From the NCBI GenBank assembly GCA_016285615.1, contig JAEERB010000126.1:1-6899 (forward strand): a DNA stretch of 6,899 nucleotides, given 5' to 3'. Source of the stretch: Bacteroidales bacterium (GTDB lineage: Bacteria; Bacteroidota; Bacteroidia; Bacteroidales; WCHB1-69). Positions 1-6,753 of the stretch are shown here, one piece after another. The stretch's first letter is position 1; every line of letters starts with the position of its first letter. The notes below the pieces were generated by a model. It searched no databases, had not been told where the DNA came from, and saw only the letters and a program-made list of their open reading frames with translations. The translations under genes and the position numbers were made by a program.

Positions 1-995
1 TCCACACATTTGATTTTGCCGTTGGCCTTGCCTTCGTTGATTTGATTCTCCAACAACTGGTCGTAAGTTTCGGCTTCTACCGAACGGATAACGCCCAATG
101 CGATGGGGAAATATGGCGGTTTCATCTTGGCCAGCATCAGGTGCAGACCGCGGTTGCGGGCATACATGTCGTGAACCAGAATGTCCTTTTCGGTGATGCC
201 GTTTTCGCCTATGGTGGCTACTTGCAGTCCTTGCGGGGTGAGAATGATACCTTTGTTCTTCTCCTTGCCGAAAATCATAGGCTCGCCCTGTTTCAAATAG
301 AGTTGCATGTCATCGCGCGTCTCCTTGTCGGTGATCATCTTGTGCGCACCGTCGTTGAAGATAACGCAGTTTTGCAGCATTTCAACTACAGAGGTGCCGT
401 CGTGCTTGGCAGCTTCGAGCATCACTTCGCTGATGTGCTTCGGGTTGTTGTCGATAACACGTGCAAAGAAAGTGCCCTGTGCTCCCAATACCAGCTCGCC
501 CACGGTGAATGGGTGTTCGATGGTGCCTTGCGGCGATGATTTGGTAATCTGACCCATAGGGGTGGTAGGAGAGTACTGACCTTTGGTTAAGCCGTATATC
601 TTGTTGTTAAACAACATGATGTTGATGTCGATGTTGCGTCGGATAACGTGAATGAAGTGGTTGCCACCAATAGCTAACGAGTCACCGTCGCCAGTGGCTA
701 CCCAAACACTCAAACCGCGGTTCACCAAGCGTACGCCCGTGGCAATGGGGTTGGCACGACCGTGAATACTGTGAAATCCGTAGGTGTTCATATAGTACGG
801 GAAACGTGAAGAACAACCGATACCCGAGATAACGCAGAAATTCTCTTTTTTATAACCGATTTGAGGAAATACATTTTCAACAGCTGCTAAAATGGAGTGG
901 TTACCGCAACCGGGGCACCATTTTACCATCTGGTCGCTTGCAAAGTCTTCTTTGGTAAGCTTTTCTGTCGTTTTTTCTATTGTTTTATAGCTCAT
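1..995 (-). CDS. korB: 2-oxoglutarate:ferredoxin oxidoreductase, beta subunit (3' end cut by window edge)
   Basis: This is the beta (thiamine diphosphate-binding) subunit of a cytoplasmic 2-oxoacid:ferredoxin oxidoreductase, which with KorA interconverts 2-oxoglutarate plus CoA and succinyl-CoA plus CO2, passing electrons to ferredoxin. I translated 331 codons from ATG at 995; no stop is reached before the window ends. The N-terminus carries WCPGCGNH (26-33) and GIGCSSRFPYY (58-68). The ThDP/Mg motif is GDGDSLAIGGNH (102-113), followed by NNKIYGLTKGQ (130-140). Cys27, Cys30, Cys61 and Cys210 have the spacing of the four [4Fe-4S] ligands known in the Sulfolobus 2-oxoacid:ferredoxin oxidoreductase beta subunit. 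The family is usually about 335-340 aa, so few residues are probably missing. The next Met (23) would leave almost nothing before the CPGC motif, so 995 is the better start. The gene begins 9 bp after the korA stop and is almost certainly co-transcribed with it. The 2-oxoglutarate preference is inferred from the family; pyruvate or a broader 2-oxoacid range is not excluded. Confidence 0.95.
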   Translation of the reverse strand, partial: MSYKTIEKTTEKLTKEDFASDQMVKWCPGCGNHSILAAVENVFPQIGYKKENFCVISGIGCSSRFPYYMNTYGFHSIHGRANPIATGVRLVNRGLSVWVATGDGDSLAIGGNHFIHVIRRNIDINIMLFNNKIYGLTKGQYSPTTPMGQITKSSPQGTIEHPFTVGELVLGAQGTFFARVIDNNPKHISEVMLEAAKHDGTSVVEMLQNCVIFNDGAHKMITDKETRDDMQLYLKQGEPMIFGKEKNKGIILTPQGLQVATIGENGITEKDILVHDMYARNRGLHLMLAKMKPPYFPIALGVIRSVEAETYDQLLENQINEGKANGKIKCV

Positions 996-1004
996 GATAC
1001 TCTC

Positions 1005-2840
1005 TTATTTAACGTTACTAATAACTTCAACCAGTTCGGCCACAGTGAACGGCAGACCCTGAATCTTGTTGTATTGTTGGTATTGGAATTCAGGATAGGT
1101 CATTCGCAAATAGTTGACAAACTGTCCGGAGTTCAATTCACAAACCAATATTTTCTTGAACTTCTTGAATACGTCGGCCGTGTTGGCGGGCAGAGGCATA
1201 ATGTTGGTGAAGTGGGCATGGCTAACTTTTACGCCATTCTTACGGGCTTCTTTTACAGCAGTTTGAACCTGTCCTTTGGTGCCGCCCCAGCTTACTACCA
1301 GCAGTTCGTTTTCTTCTTCACCGAAAACTTCCTGCTTGGGAATGCGGTTGGCCAGACGTTTTACTTTTTCAGCTCTGTTCTGAACCATCTTGGCGTGGTT
1401 GAGAGGATCGGTGGAGACAGCACCGAAGATGTCGGTCTTCTCCAAGCCGCCGATACGGTGACGCAAACCTTCAGTGCCGGGGATAGCCCACTGGCGAACC
1501 AGCGTCTCGGGATCTCTGCGGTACGGTTGGTAGTCGGGGTCGTTGGCCTTGGCAATCGGAGGATTGATGGCGGGCAGGTCGGCAACCTTGGGGATGCGGA
1601 ATAATTCGCTACCCTGGCCGATATAACCGTCGGTCAACAGGATGACGGGCGTCATGTTCTCCATGGCCAACTTGGCGGCGTTGTATGCTTGATAGAAACA
1701 GTCGCTTGGCGAGGCGGCAGCCACCACGATGGCGGGCGCTTCACCGTTACGGCCAAACAAAGTCATGTTCAGGTCAGATTGTTCCGACTTGGTGGGCAGA
1801 CCCGTCGAAGGACCGCCACGCTGTACGTCCACTACTACGATGGGCAATTCGGTCATCACAGCAAGTCCTAATGCTTCGGTCTTCAGCGACAAGCCAGGAC
1901 CAGAAGTGGATGTGCAAGCCAAGGCTCCGGCAAAGGAGGCTCCAATGGCTGAGCAGATACCTGCAATTTCGTCTTCGGCTTGGAAAACTTTGGCACCCAG
2001 AGATTTGTGTTTTGCCAATTCTACCAAAATGTCGGTGGCAGGCGTGATAGGATAGGAGCCGAGGAACAACTGGCGTCCCGAACGCTCGGCAGCAGCTAAC
2101 AAACCCCATGCCGTGGCAATGTTGCCCGTGATGTTGCGGTATTGGCCTTTCGGCAAATCTACTGTCGATACATGGTATCTCGATTCAACAACTTCTAATG
2201 TTTCGGCAAAATTGTATCCTGCCAGCATCACTTTCTTGTTGACATCGGCAACTTCGGGCTTCTTGGCAAAACGCTTGTCCAAAAGCTTGTAGGGCGTATC
2301 CAAATCGAAATCGAAGATGTAATAAATCATACCCAGGCAGAACATGTTCTTGGTACGGGCCGCATTTTTCACGTCCATACCCAAGGCCATGGCTGTCTCT
2401 TTAGCCATGGTTGAGATGGCAGGACTGATGACGCAGTACGAACTTAACGATCCGTCTTCCAAAGGATTGGTCTCGCAACCGGCTTTTTCCAATGCCTTTT
2501 CATCGTAAGCATCGCAGTCGGTGATGATGGTACCACCCATCTTTATCCATTTCAGATTGGCTTTCAGTGAAGCCGGATTCATGGCTACCAATACGTCGCA
2601 ATGGTCGCCAATGATGCGGGTCTCTTTGCCTGCGTGTACCTGAAAACCGGATACACCGGCAATGGTGTTGTGCGGAGCCCTGATTTCTGCAGGGTAATCG
2701 GGGAAAGTGGCTATGTCGTTGCCTCCTAGTGCGGCAGTGTCAGAAAACAAGGTTCCAATCAACTGCATGCCGTCTCCAGAGTCACCTACAAACTTAACCA
2801 CCACGCTGTCTCTTTCTACAATCTGTTTTTTTGTGCTCAT
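1005..2840 (-). CDS. korA: 2-oxoglutarate:ferredoxin oxidoreductase, fused gamma-alpha subunit
   Basis: This complete 611-aa protein is the partner of KorB. Residues about 12-200 are the gamma domain (POR/KOR gamma type) with VGDSGDG (18-24) and PDYPAEIRAP (47-56). Residues about 235-611 are the alpha part, containing the pyrimidine-binding and domain II regions. The alpha part has YPITPATD (263-270), QAEDE (287-291), STSGPGLSLKTEALG (311-325) and RGGPSTGLPTKSEQSDL (341-357). YPITP is the 2-oxoacid/CoA-site signature known in the archaeal two-subunit enzymes. The gamma-alpha fusion and the length match the usual Bacteroidota KorA. The subunit shows no CxxCxxC ferredoxin motif, so the only cluster visible in the pair is the one in KorB. 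The ATG at 2840 gives MSTKKQIVERDSVVVKF, directly ahead of the conserved domain, and has no clear Shine-Dalgarno. The leader is A-rich, as is common in this phylum. A predicted promoter lies about 130 bp upstream, and korB follows after 9 bp. Substrate preference is inferred from the family. Confidence 0.96.
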   Translation of the reverse strand: MSTKKQIVERDSVVVKFVGDSGDGMQLIGTLFSDTAALGGNDIATFPDYPAEIRAPHNTIAGVSGFQVHAGKETRIIGDHCDVLVAMNPASLKANLKWIKMGGTIITDCDAYDEKALEKAGCETNPLEDGSLSSYCVISPAISTMAKETAMALGMDVKNAARTKNMFCLGMIYYIFDFDLDTPYKLLDKRFAKKPEVADVNKKVMLAGYNFAETLEVVESRYHVSTVDLPKGQYRNITGNIATAWGLLAAAERSGRQLFLGSYPITPATDILVELAKHKSLGAKVFQAEDEIAGICSAIGASFAGALACTSTSGPGLSLKTEALGLAVMTELPIVVVDVQRGGPSTGLPTKSEQSDLNMTLFGRNGEAPAIVVAAASPSDCFYQAYNAAKLAMENMTPVILLTDGYIGQGSELFRIPKVADLPAINPPIAKANDPDYQPYRRDPETLVRQWAIPGTEGLRHRIGGLEKTDIFGAVSTDPLNHAKMVQNRAEKVKRLANRIPKQEVFGEEENELLVVSWGGTKGQVQTAVKEARKNGVKVSHAHFTNIMPLPANTADVFKKFKKILVCELNSGQFVNYLRMTYPEFQYQQYNKIQGLPFTVAELVEVISNVK

Positions 2841-2964
2841 TATATTTATTGTTTATTTTGTTTTTCTTGTAAGTAAATCTTGCCTTTTTTCACAAACGAA
2901 AAAAAACGCTGTATTTTTAAGTGTTGAAAATGAATAGGATAGGTTGTTTTATGGTTTGGTTATA

Positions 2965-2974
2965 TGACATGTCA
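2965..2974. repeat. Perfect 10-bp palindrome at the predicted korAB start site
   Basis: TGACATGTCA is its own reverse complement. It overlaps the last two bases of the predicted -7 box and covers the expected transcription start, a position typical of a repressor operator. The flanking bases do not extend the symmetry. A perfect 10-bp palindrome occurs by chance about once per 1,024 positions in random sequence, so the position is more telling than the palindrome. No regulator can be named. Confidence 0.3.
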
Positions 2975-3005
2975 AAATTATCAAAAAAAGCATATTAAAA
3001 ACAAA
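2973..3005 (-). promoter_or_regulatory. Predicted Bacteroidota-type promoter for korAB
   Basis: Read on the minus strand, TTTG (3005-3002) is followed by a 21-bp spacer and TAATTTTG (2980-2973). Both elements match the Bacteroides primary sigma consensus of a -33 TTTG and a -7 TAnnTTTG with 19-21 bp between them. This places the start site near 2966 and leaves a leader of roughly 125 nt before korA. The promoter lies in the gap after asd, so korAB can be transcribed independently of asd. It is a sequence match only; read-through from asd is not excluded, because I find no convincing terminator after asd. Confidence 0.6.
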
Positions 3006-3056
3006 TATTTTTTGCGTTTTAATGATGTTTTGATAAATAATGCTAACTGCTTGAAA

Positions 3057-4049
3057 CTATTGTATATGGCGACTTTCAACGAGGCGTTGGGCAATTTGAA
3101 CAGCATTGGTAGCCGCGCCTTTGCGCAAGTTGTCGGCCACAACCCATAAGTTCAGGGTGTTGGGCTGTGAGTCATCGCGACGGATACGGCCTACGAAAAC
3201 CTCGTCTTTGTTTTTGGCAAAGTATGGCATAGGATACTCGTTGGTTGCCGGATTGTCCACAACAACCACCCCTGGCATCTCGTTCAGCAAAGTGTAAATG
3301 TCTTTGATGTCGTAATCTCTCTCAAATTCCACATTCACCGATTCGGAGTGACCACCCGTAACGGGTACGCGTACCACTGTGGCGCTAACTTTTATACTGT
3401 TGTCTCTGAGTATTTTACGCGTTTCATTGACCAGCTTGGTCTCTTCAGTAGTATAGCCGTTGGTTTCAAAGGTGCCACCGTGTGGTATCAGGTTTAGGTC
3501 GATACGATGAGGATAGGCTTTCTCACACTCTTCTCCTTTGCGTTCGCACTCTAATTGACGTACGGCTTTAACACCTGTGCCAGTTACCGATTGGTAGGTT
3601 GAAACAACGATACGTTTGATTTTGTATTGCTTGTGCAACGGCGCTAAGGCCATAACCATCTGAATAGTAGAACAGTTGGGGTTGGCAATGATGCGGTCGC
3701 TATCTTTGATGACGTCGAAGTTGATTTCGGGCACTACTAACGGAATGTTGGGGTCGGAACGCCATGCCGATGAGTTGTCGATGACCGTCGTGCCTTGCTC
3801 GGCGAATAGGGGAGCATATTGCAACGAAGCACTGCCTCCAGCCGAAAAAATGGCAATGTCGGGCTTGGCGGCAATGGCATCCTCCACCGATACAACATGG
3901 TGAATCTTGCCGTTGAACAGAATCTCTTTTCCTACCGATTTGATAGAGGCGGCAGGTATAAATTCACAATCTCCGAAATTTCTTTCTTCCAACACTTTAA
4001 TCATTTGTGAGCCAACTAATCCCGTTGCTCCAACCAAGGCTATTTTCAT
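3057..4049 (-). CDS. asd: Aspartate-semialdehyde dehydrogenase
   Basis: Asd reduces L-4-aspartyl phosphate with NADPH to L-aspartate semialdehyde in the cytoplasm. This is the second step of the aspartate pathway, before the branches to lysine/diaminopimelate, threonine and methionine. The 330-aa product has the normal family length. Visible features are the Rossmann nucleotide-binding motif GATGLVG (7-13), DNSSAWR (91-97) with the phosphate-binding Arg97, ANPNCSTIQM (122-131) with catalytic Cys126, and RVPVTGGHSES (227-237) with the catalytic base His234. The C-terminal KGAATNAVQIA (310-320) is also typical. I chose the ATG at 4049 because MKIALVGATG is the usual N-terminus. The reading frame stays open upstream to 4223, but that extension would cross the divergent promoter region and overlap the neighbouring gene's start. 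The gene is divergent from the lamin-tail gene and is followed on the same strand by korA after 216 bp. All catalytic residues appear intact. Confidence 0.97.
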   Translation of the reverse strand: MKIALVGATGLVGSQMIKVLEERNFGDCEFIPAASIKSVGKEILFNGKIHHVVSVEDAIAAKPDIAIFSAGGSASLQYAPLFAEQGTTVIDNSSAWRSDPNIPLVVPEINFDVIKDSDRIIANPNCSTIQMVMALAPLHKQYKIKRIVVSTYQSVTGTGVKAVRQLECERKGEECEKAYPHRIDLNLIPHGGTFETNGYTTEETKLVNETRKILRDNSIKVSATVVRVPVTGGHSESVNVEFERDYDIKDIYTLLNEMPGVVVVDNPATNEYPMPYFAKNKDEVFVGRIRRDDSQPNTLNLWVVADNLRKGAATNAVQIAQRLVESRHIQ

Positions 4050-4086
4050 TCTTTTAACTTTTTGTAAAATTTTATTAACAATTCGT

Positions 4087-4096
4087 TGATTAATCA
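4087..4096. repeat. Perfect 10-bp palindrome in the divergent promoter region
   Basis: TGATTAATCA is perfectly self-complementary. It overlaps the -33/spacer part of the plus-strand promoter and falls about where asd transcription should start. A bound protein could therefore affect both genes. The sequence is AT-rich, where palindromes are commoner by chance, so this remains a candidate operator only. Confidence 0.3.
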
Positions 4097-4099
4097 CAA

Positions 4100-4107
4100 C
4101 AAAGATA
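4100..4107 (-). promoter_or_regulatory. Predicted -7 box of the asd promoter
   Basis: On the minus strand TATCTTTG (4107-4100) is an exact TAnnTTTG match, about 50 bp upstream of the asd ATG. No TTTG sits 19-21 bp upstream (that stretch reads TCCCAA), so the -33 half is weak or missing. The box is separated by one base from the -7 box of the divergent gene. Confidence 0.5.
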
Positions 4108-4157
4108 CTATTTTTGCAGCATAGTTTTGGGATTTTCTTTAACAAGTTATCAATAAG

Positions 4158-6749
4158 ATGAGAATATTGTATCTTTTTGTGAGTGTGTGTGTTATCTTCT
4201 GTCATGAAAGATGTTTTGCACAAATTTTTGATGATTTTTCGGATGATGATGCCTTCAGAAGTGGTGTTTGGTGCGGAGAAACGGACAATTTCTGTGTGGA
4301 TAAAGGCCAGTTGCAGTTGTGTGCTTCGGAGGCTGGCACAACGGCGGCGGCTGTCAATTGTGGCCCTGTGGCAGGCGAGTGTGAGTGGCGCTGGCTGGTC
4401 AGATTGTCCTTTGCCCCTTCAGCTAATAATTGCTTGCGTATCTACTTGTCTGCCGATGATTGTAACTTGCTTTCTCCCACGCTTAAAGGTTTCTTTTTGC
4501 AGTTGGGTGAGAATGGCTTAGCCGACGCAATCGAGTTGTTTCAGCAGGATGGCCCGTCCGTCGTTTCAGTTTGTCGTGGGACGGCTGGATTGGTTGCTTC
4601 TCCCTTCCAATTACATCTGCGCGTGGTGGCGGCGGCCAATCATTGGCAGTTGTTTGTGGAAGATCCCCATTCGAACGATTGGCTTCTCGAGGCGGAAGGC
4701 GATGCTCCTTTTACCAACGAAAATCCTTTCTATACGGGCATTTTGTGTCGTTTTACTTCGTCAAATACATCCAAATTCTTCTTCGATGATTTTTATGTCG
4801 GCCCTCTTTTGCGCGATACTATGCCTCCTGATTTGTTGGATGTTTCTGTTGATAATCAGCGTGATAGACTTTTTGTCGATTTTTCCGAGAGTTTGGATTC
4901 TTCTGCCTTACAGTCGCATCACTACTCGTGTGATGGCCGCTCGCCCATAAAGGTTGAGTTTGGAGATAATCGAAGTGTGCTCTTTTTAACTTTCAACGAA
5001 CCTTTTGTGGATAGAAAAGTCTATGTTCTGCAAGTGAATGGTGTGACGGATAGGGCAGGCAATGAATTGGTGTCTGCCGAAAAGCCGTTTGTGCGTTATT
5101 TTTCTCTTCGTAATGATGTTGTAATCAGTGAGATAATGAGCGATCCTTCTCCTTCTGTGGGTTTGCCAGAATGTGAATATGTGGAACTGCAGAGCCGCTT
5201 GCCGTTTCCAGTCAATTTGCGAGGATGGATGCTGCAAATGGGTAATAGCATTAAAAATCTCCCTGATTATCAGCTTAATGCTTTTGAAAGGGTTTTGGTG
5301 CTGTCTCAAAGTGAAATGGATAAATTCCCGTTCATCGCGAATAAAGTCGCCATACCGTCACTGTCCATCACCAATGCAGGGCAGCAGTTGACTTTGTTGG
5401 ATGATAACGGAAGCGTGGTTCATAGCGTCAATTTTTCTGCCTCCTGGCATCGCAACCGACTGAAAGCCGACGGCGGCTGGTCGCTTGAGATGTTGGATGT
5501 TGACAATCCCTGTGGTGAAGCCGACAACTGGGATTCATCCGCTGATATGTCTGGTGGAACACCTGCGCTGCCTAATGCTGTCGCTACCGATAATGCTGAT
5601 GTGGAACATCCTCAATTACTTAGTGTTACGGTTCTTGATTCGGCGACAATCAAACTCTTTCTATCAGAAACAGTATTGTCAACTTCAACGTCTTTGTTCA
5701 AGATAGACCATAACATTAGGATGGATTCTCTATGGACACTTGCCCCTGAAAATAAGTGTATGCTGTTGCATCTCTCAGAACCCTTACGTCCATCCATCGT
5801 CTATACATTGCAATTGGTTGATACGCTGTGCGACTGTGTGGGCAATGTCGCTCCACTTTGGTCCTCGCTCTCTTTTGGACTTCCACAGCGACCAGAGCCC
5901 AGTGATATTGTTATTAATGAGGTGCTTACAAATTCTTTTGGTTCCAGCATTGCCGACTTTGTGGAACTCTATAATCGCTCTCAAAAAATCATCGATTTGT
6001 CCTCGCTGATGATTGGTACTGAGGAGGCAGGTGAGATGAAAGTGTTTTCAGCATATCCAAATGGTTATCAGTTGTTTCCTTATGAGTATGTTGCGCTTTG
6101 TCGAAACAAATCTTTGACAATGGAACAATACACTTGTCCTTATCCCCGCAAACTCCTCCCATGTGATATTTTGCCTGATTATCCTCAAGCAGAAGGTGCT
6201 GTTTTGTTGACAGATTGTGCTTATAATCAGATTGATAGATTTTGTTATACCGAAAATATGCATTATCAGATGCTGAAAAGTATGGATGGTGTCTCTCTTG
6301 AAAGAATTCATCCCGATGTGGAAACACAAAACGCCAATAACTGGAAGTCTGCGTCGGCGGCTGCCGGTTTTGCAACGCCAGGCTATCGCAATTCGCAGTA
6401 CTCTGATTCGCCCTCCGGCTCCTCTGACTTGCTTTCTGTTGAGCCACAGCTCTTTTCTCCTGATGGCGACGGTTTTGACGATTTTACCGAGTGCTGTTGC
6501 CACTTCGGCCAACCCGACTGTCGCGTCACTATCCGTATCTTCAATCGTCAGGGACAATTGGTGCGCACTCTGGTCAATAACGAGCCCGTAGGGGCCAACG
6601 ATTGTTTTCTATGGGACGGTGTGACCGACAACGGTTTTTCGGCTCCACAGGGACTCTATGTGGTTCGTATGAGTTATTGGGATCTTGATGGAAAAAGAAA
6701 ATCCCAAACCAAAGTGGTTGGGATTACTTATCGAAATAGGGTAGAGTAG
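4158..6749 (+). CDS. Secreted lamin-tail-domain protein with FlgD/CHU_C-like C-terminal domain
   Basis: This is an 863-aa exported protein of unknown function. Residues 1-21 look like a Sec signal peptide (Arg2, hydrophobic 3-14, likely cut after CFA21). There is no lipobox. Residues about 22-218 contain FDDFSDDD near the start and FFFDDFYVGP near the end, suggesting a concanavalin/laminin-G-like beta-sandwich (tentative). Two similar units follow. An SbsA-type Ig-like domain (221-313) precedes a lamin-tail domain (319-428, VVISEIMSDPSP) with the tail motif WSLEMLDVDNPCGEADNW (441-458). A second Ig-like domain (483-576) precedes a second lamin-tail domain (581-700, DIVINEVLTNSFGSSIADFVELYN) and the tail motif VSLERIHPDVETQNANNW (712-729). 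The C-terminal domain (756-858) has FSPDGDGFDD, IFNRQGQLV and WDG, as in FlgD Ig-like and gliding-motility-associated C-terminal domains. The mature part has 25 cysteines. Lamin-tail domains in bacteria are mostly on exported proteins. A surface or adhesive role is inference. The ATG at 4158 is preferred because the signal peptide follows directly. Confidence 0.85.
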   Translation: MRILYLFVSVCVIFCHERCFAQIFDDFSDDDAFRSGVWCGETDNFCVDKGQLQLCASEAGTTAAAVNCGPVAGECEWRWLVRLSFAPSANNCLRIYLSADDCNLLSPTLKGFFLQLGENGLADAIELFQQDGPSVVSVCRGTAGLVASPFQLHLRVVAAANHWQLFVEDPHSNDWLLEAEGDAPFTNENPFYTGILCRFTSSNTSKFFFDDFYVGPLLRDTMPPDLLDVSVDNQRDRLFVDFSESLDSSALQSHHYSCDGRSPIKVEFGDNRSVLFLTFNEPFVDRKVYVLQVNGVTDRAGNELVSAEKPFVRYFSLRNDVVISEIMSDPSPSVGLPECEYVELQSRLPFPVNLRGWMLQMGNSIKNLPDYQLNAFERVLVLSQSEMDKFPFIANKVAIPSLSITNAGQQLTLLDDNGSVVHSVNFSASWHRNRLKADGGWSLEMLDVDNPCGEADNWDSSADMSGGTPALPNAVATDNADVEHPQLLSVTVLDSATIKLFLSETVLSTSTSLFKIDHNIRMDSLWTLAPENKCMLLHLSEPLRPSIVYTLQLVDTLCDCVGNVAPLWSSLSFGLPQRPEPSDIVINEVLTNSFGSSIADFVELYNRSQKIIDLSSLMIGTEEAGEMKVFSAYPNGYQLFPYEYVALCRNKSLTMEQYTCPYPRKLLPCDILPDYPQAEGAVLLTDCAYNQIDRFCYTENMHYQMLKSMDGVSLERIHPDVETQNANNWKSASAAAGFATPGYRNSQYSDSPSGSSDLLSVEPQLFSPDGDGFDDFTECCCHFGQPDCRVTIRIFNRQGQLVRTLVNNEPVGANDCFLWDGVTDNGFSAPQGLYVVRMSYWDLDGKRKSQTKVVGITYRNRVE
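6691..6725 (-). terminator. Intrinsic terminator of the SHOCT gene, inside the lamin-tail gene
   Basis: On the minus strand AATCCCAA (6725-6718) pairs with TTGGGATT (6707-6700). Two further G-C pairs above a bulged base close a 5-nt loop. The stem is followed at once by TTCTTTTTC (6699-6691), a U-rich tract in the transcript. It starts 28 nt after the SHOCT-gene stop codon. On the plus strand the same hairpin is followed by ACTTATCG, with no U-tract, so it should stop only minus-strand transcription. It lies wholly within the last 20 or so codons of the lamin-tail gene. Confidence 0.6.
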
Positions 6750-6753
6750 CTCG

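Larger units (their letters stand above)
4085..4116 (+). promoter_or_regulatory. Predicted promoter of the lamin-tail gene
   Basis: GTTG (4085-4088, one mismatch to TTTG), a 20-bp spacer, and TATTTTTG (4109-4116, an exact TAnnTTTG) form a Bacteroides-type promoter. The start site would be near 4123, giving a leader of about 35 nt. A second exact -7 match, TAGTTTTG (4122-4129), lies just downstream but has no -33 partner at the right distance. The leader (aacaagttatcaataag) lacks a Shine-Dalgarno sequence. Confidence 0.5.

Noticed and set aside
42..539. 165-aa plus-strand reading frame
   Set aside because: It lies entirely antisense to the clearly recognisable korB sequence and has no family features.
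897..1604. 235-aa plus-strand reading frame
   Set aside because: It is antisense to the korA 3' part and the korB start, both confidently identified.
2981..3056. Possible intrinsic terminator after asd
   Set aside because: There are T-runs on the minus strand, but I find no stable GC-containing stem before them.
2964..3149. Small plus-strand reading frame starting in the asd-korA gap
   Set aside because: It runs into the asd 3' end in antisense, and its first part is AT-rich intergenic sequence containing the korAB promoter.
4086..4097. FNR/CRP-type site at TTGATTAATCAC
   Set aside because: The half-sites TTGAT and ATCA are 2 bp apart rather than the 4 bp of the FNR consensus, so only a generic palindrome is claimed.
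4191..4220. Lipoprotein signal in the lamin-tail protein
   Set aside because: Cys15 and Cys19 are preceded by VIF and HER, which do not match a lipobox; an ordinary signal peptidase I site after CFA fits better.
4050..4223. 58-residue N-terminal extension of asd from an upstream ATG
   Set aside because: It would cross both predicted -7 boxes and overlap the first codons of the lamin-tail gene. The family N-terminus begins at MKIALVGATG, and the extension is Lys/Ile/Asn-rich like translated noncoding DNA.
5989..6557. Two minus-strand reading frames of 152 and 169 aa
   Set aside because: They are antisense to the second lamin-tail unit and C-terminal domain and show low-complexity, unrecognisable translations.
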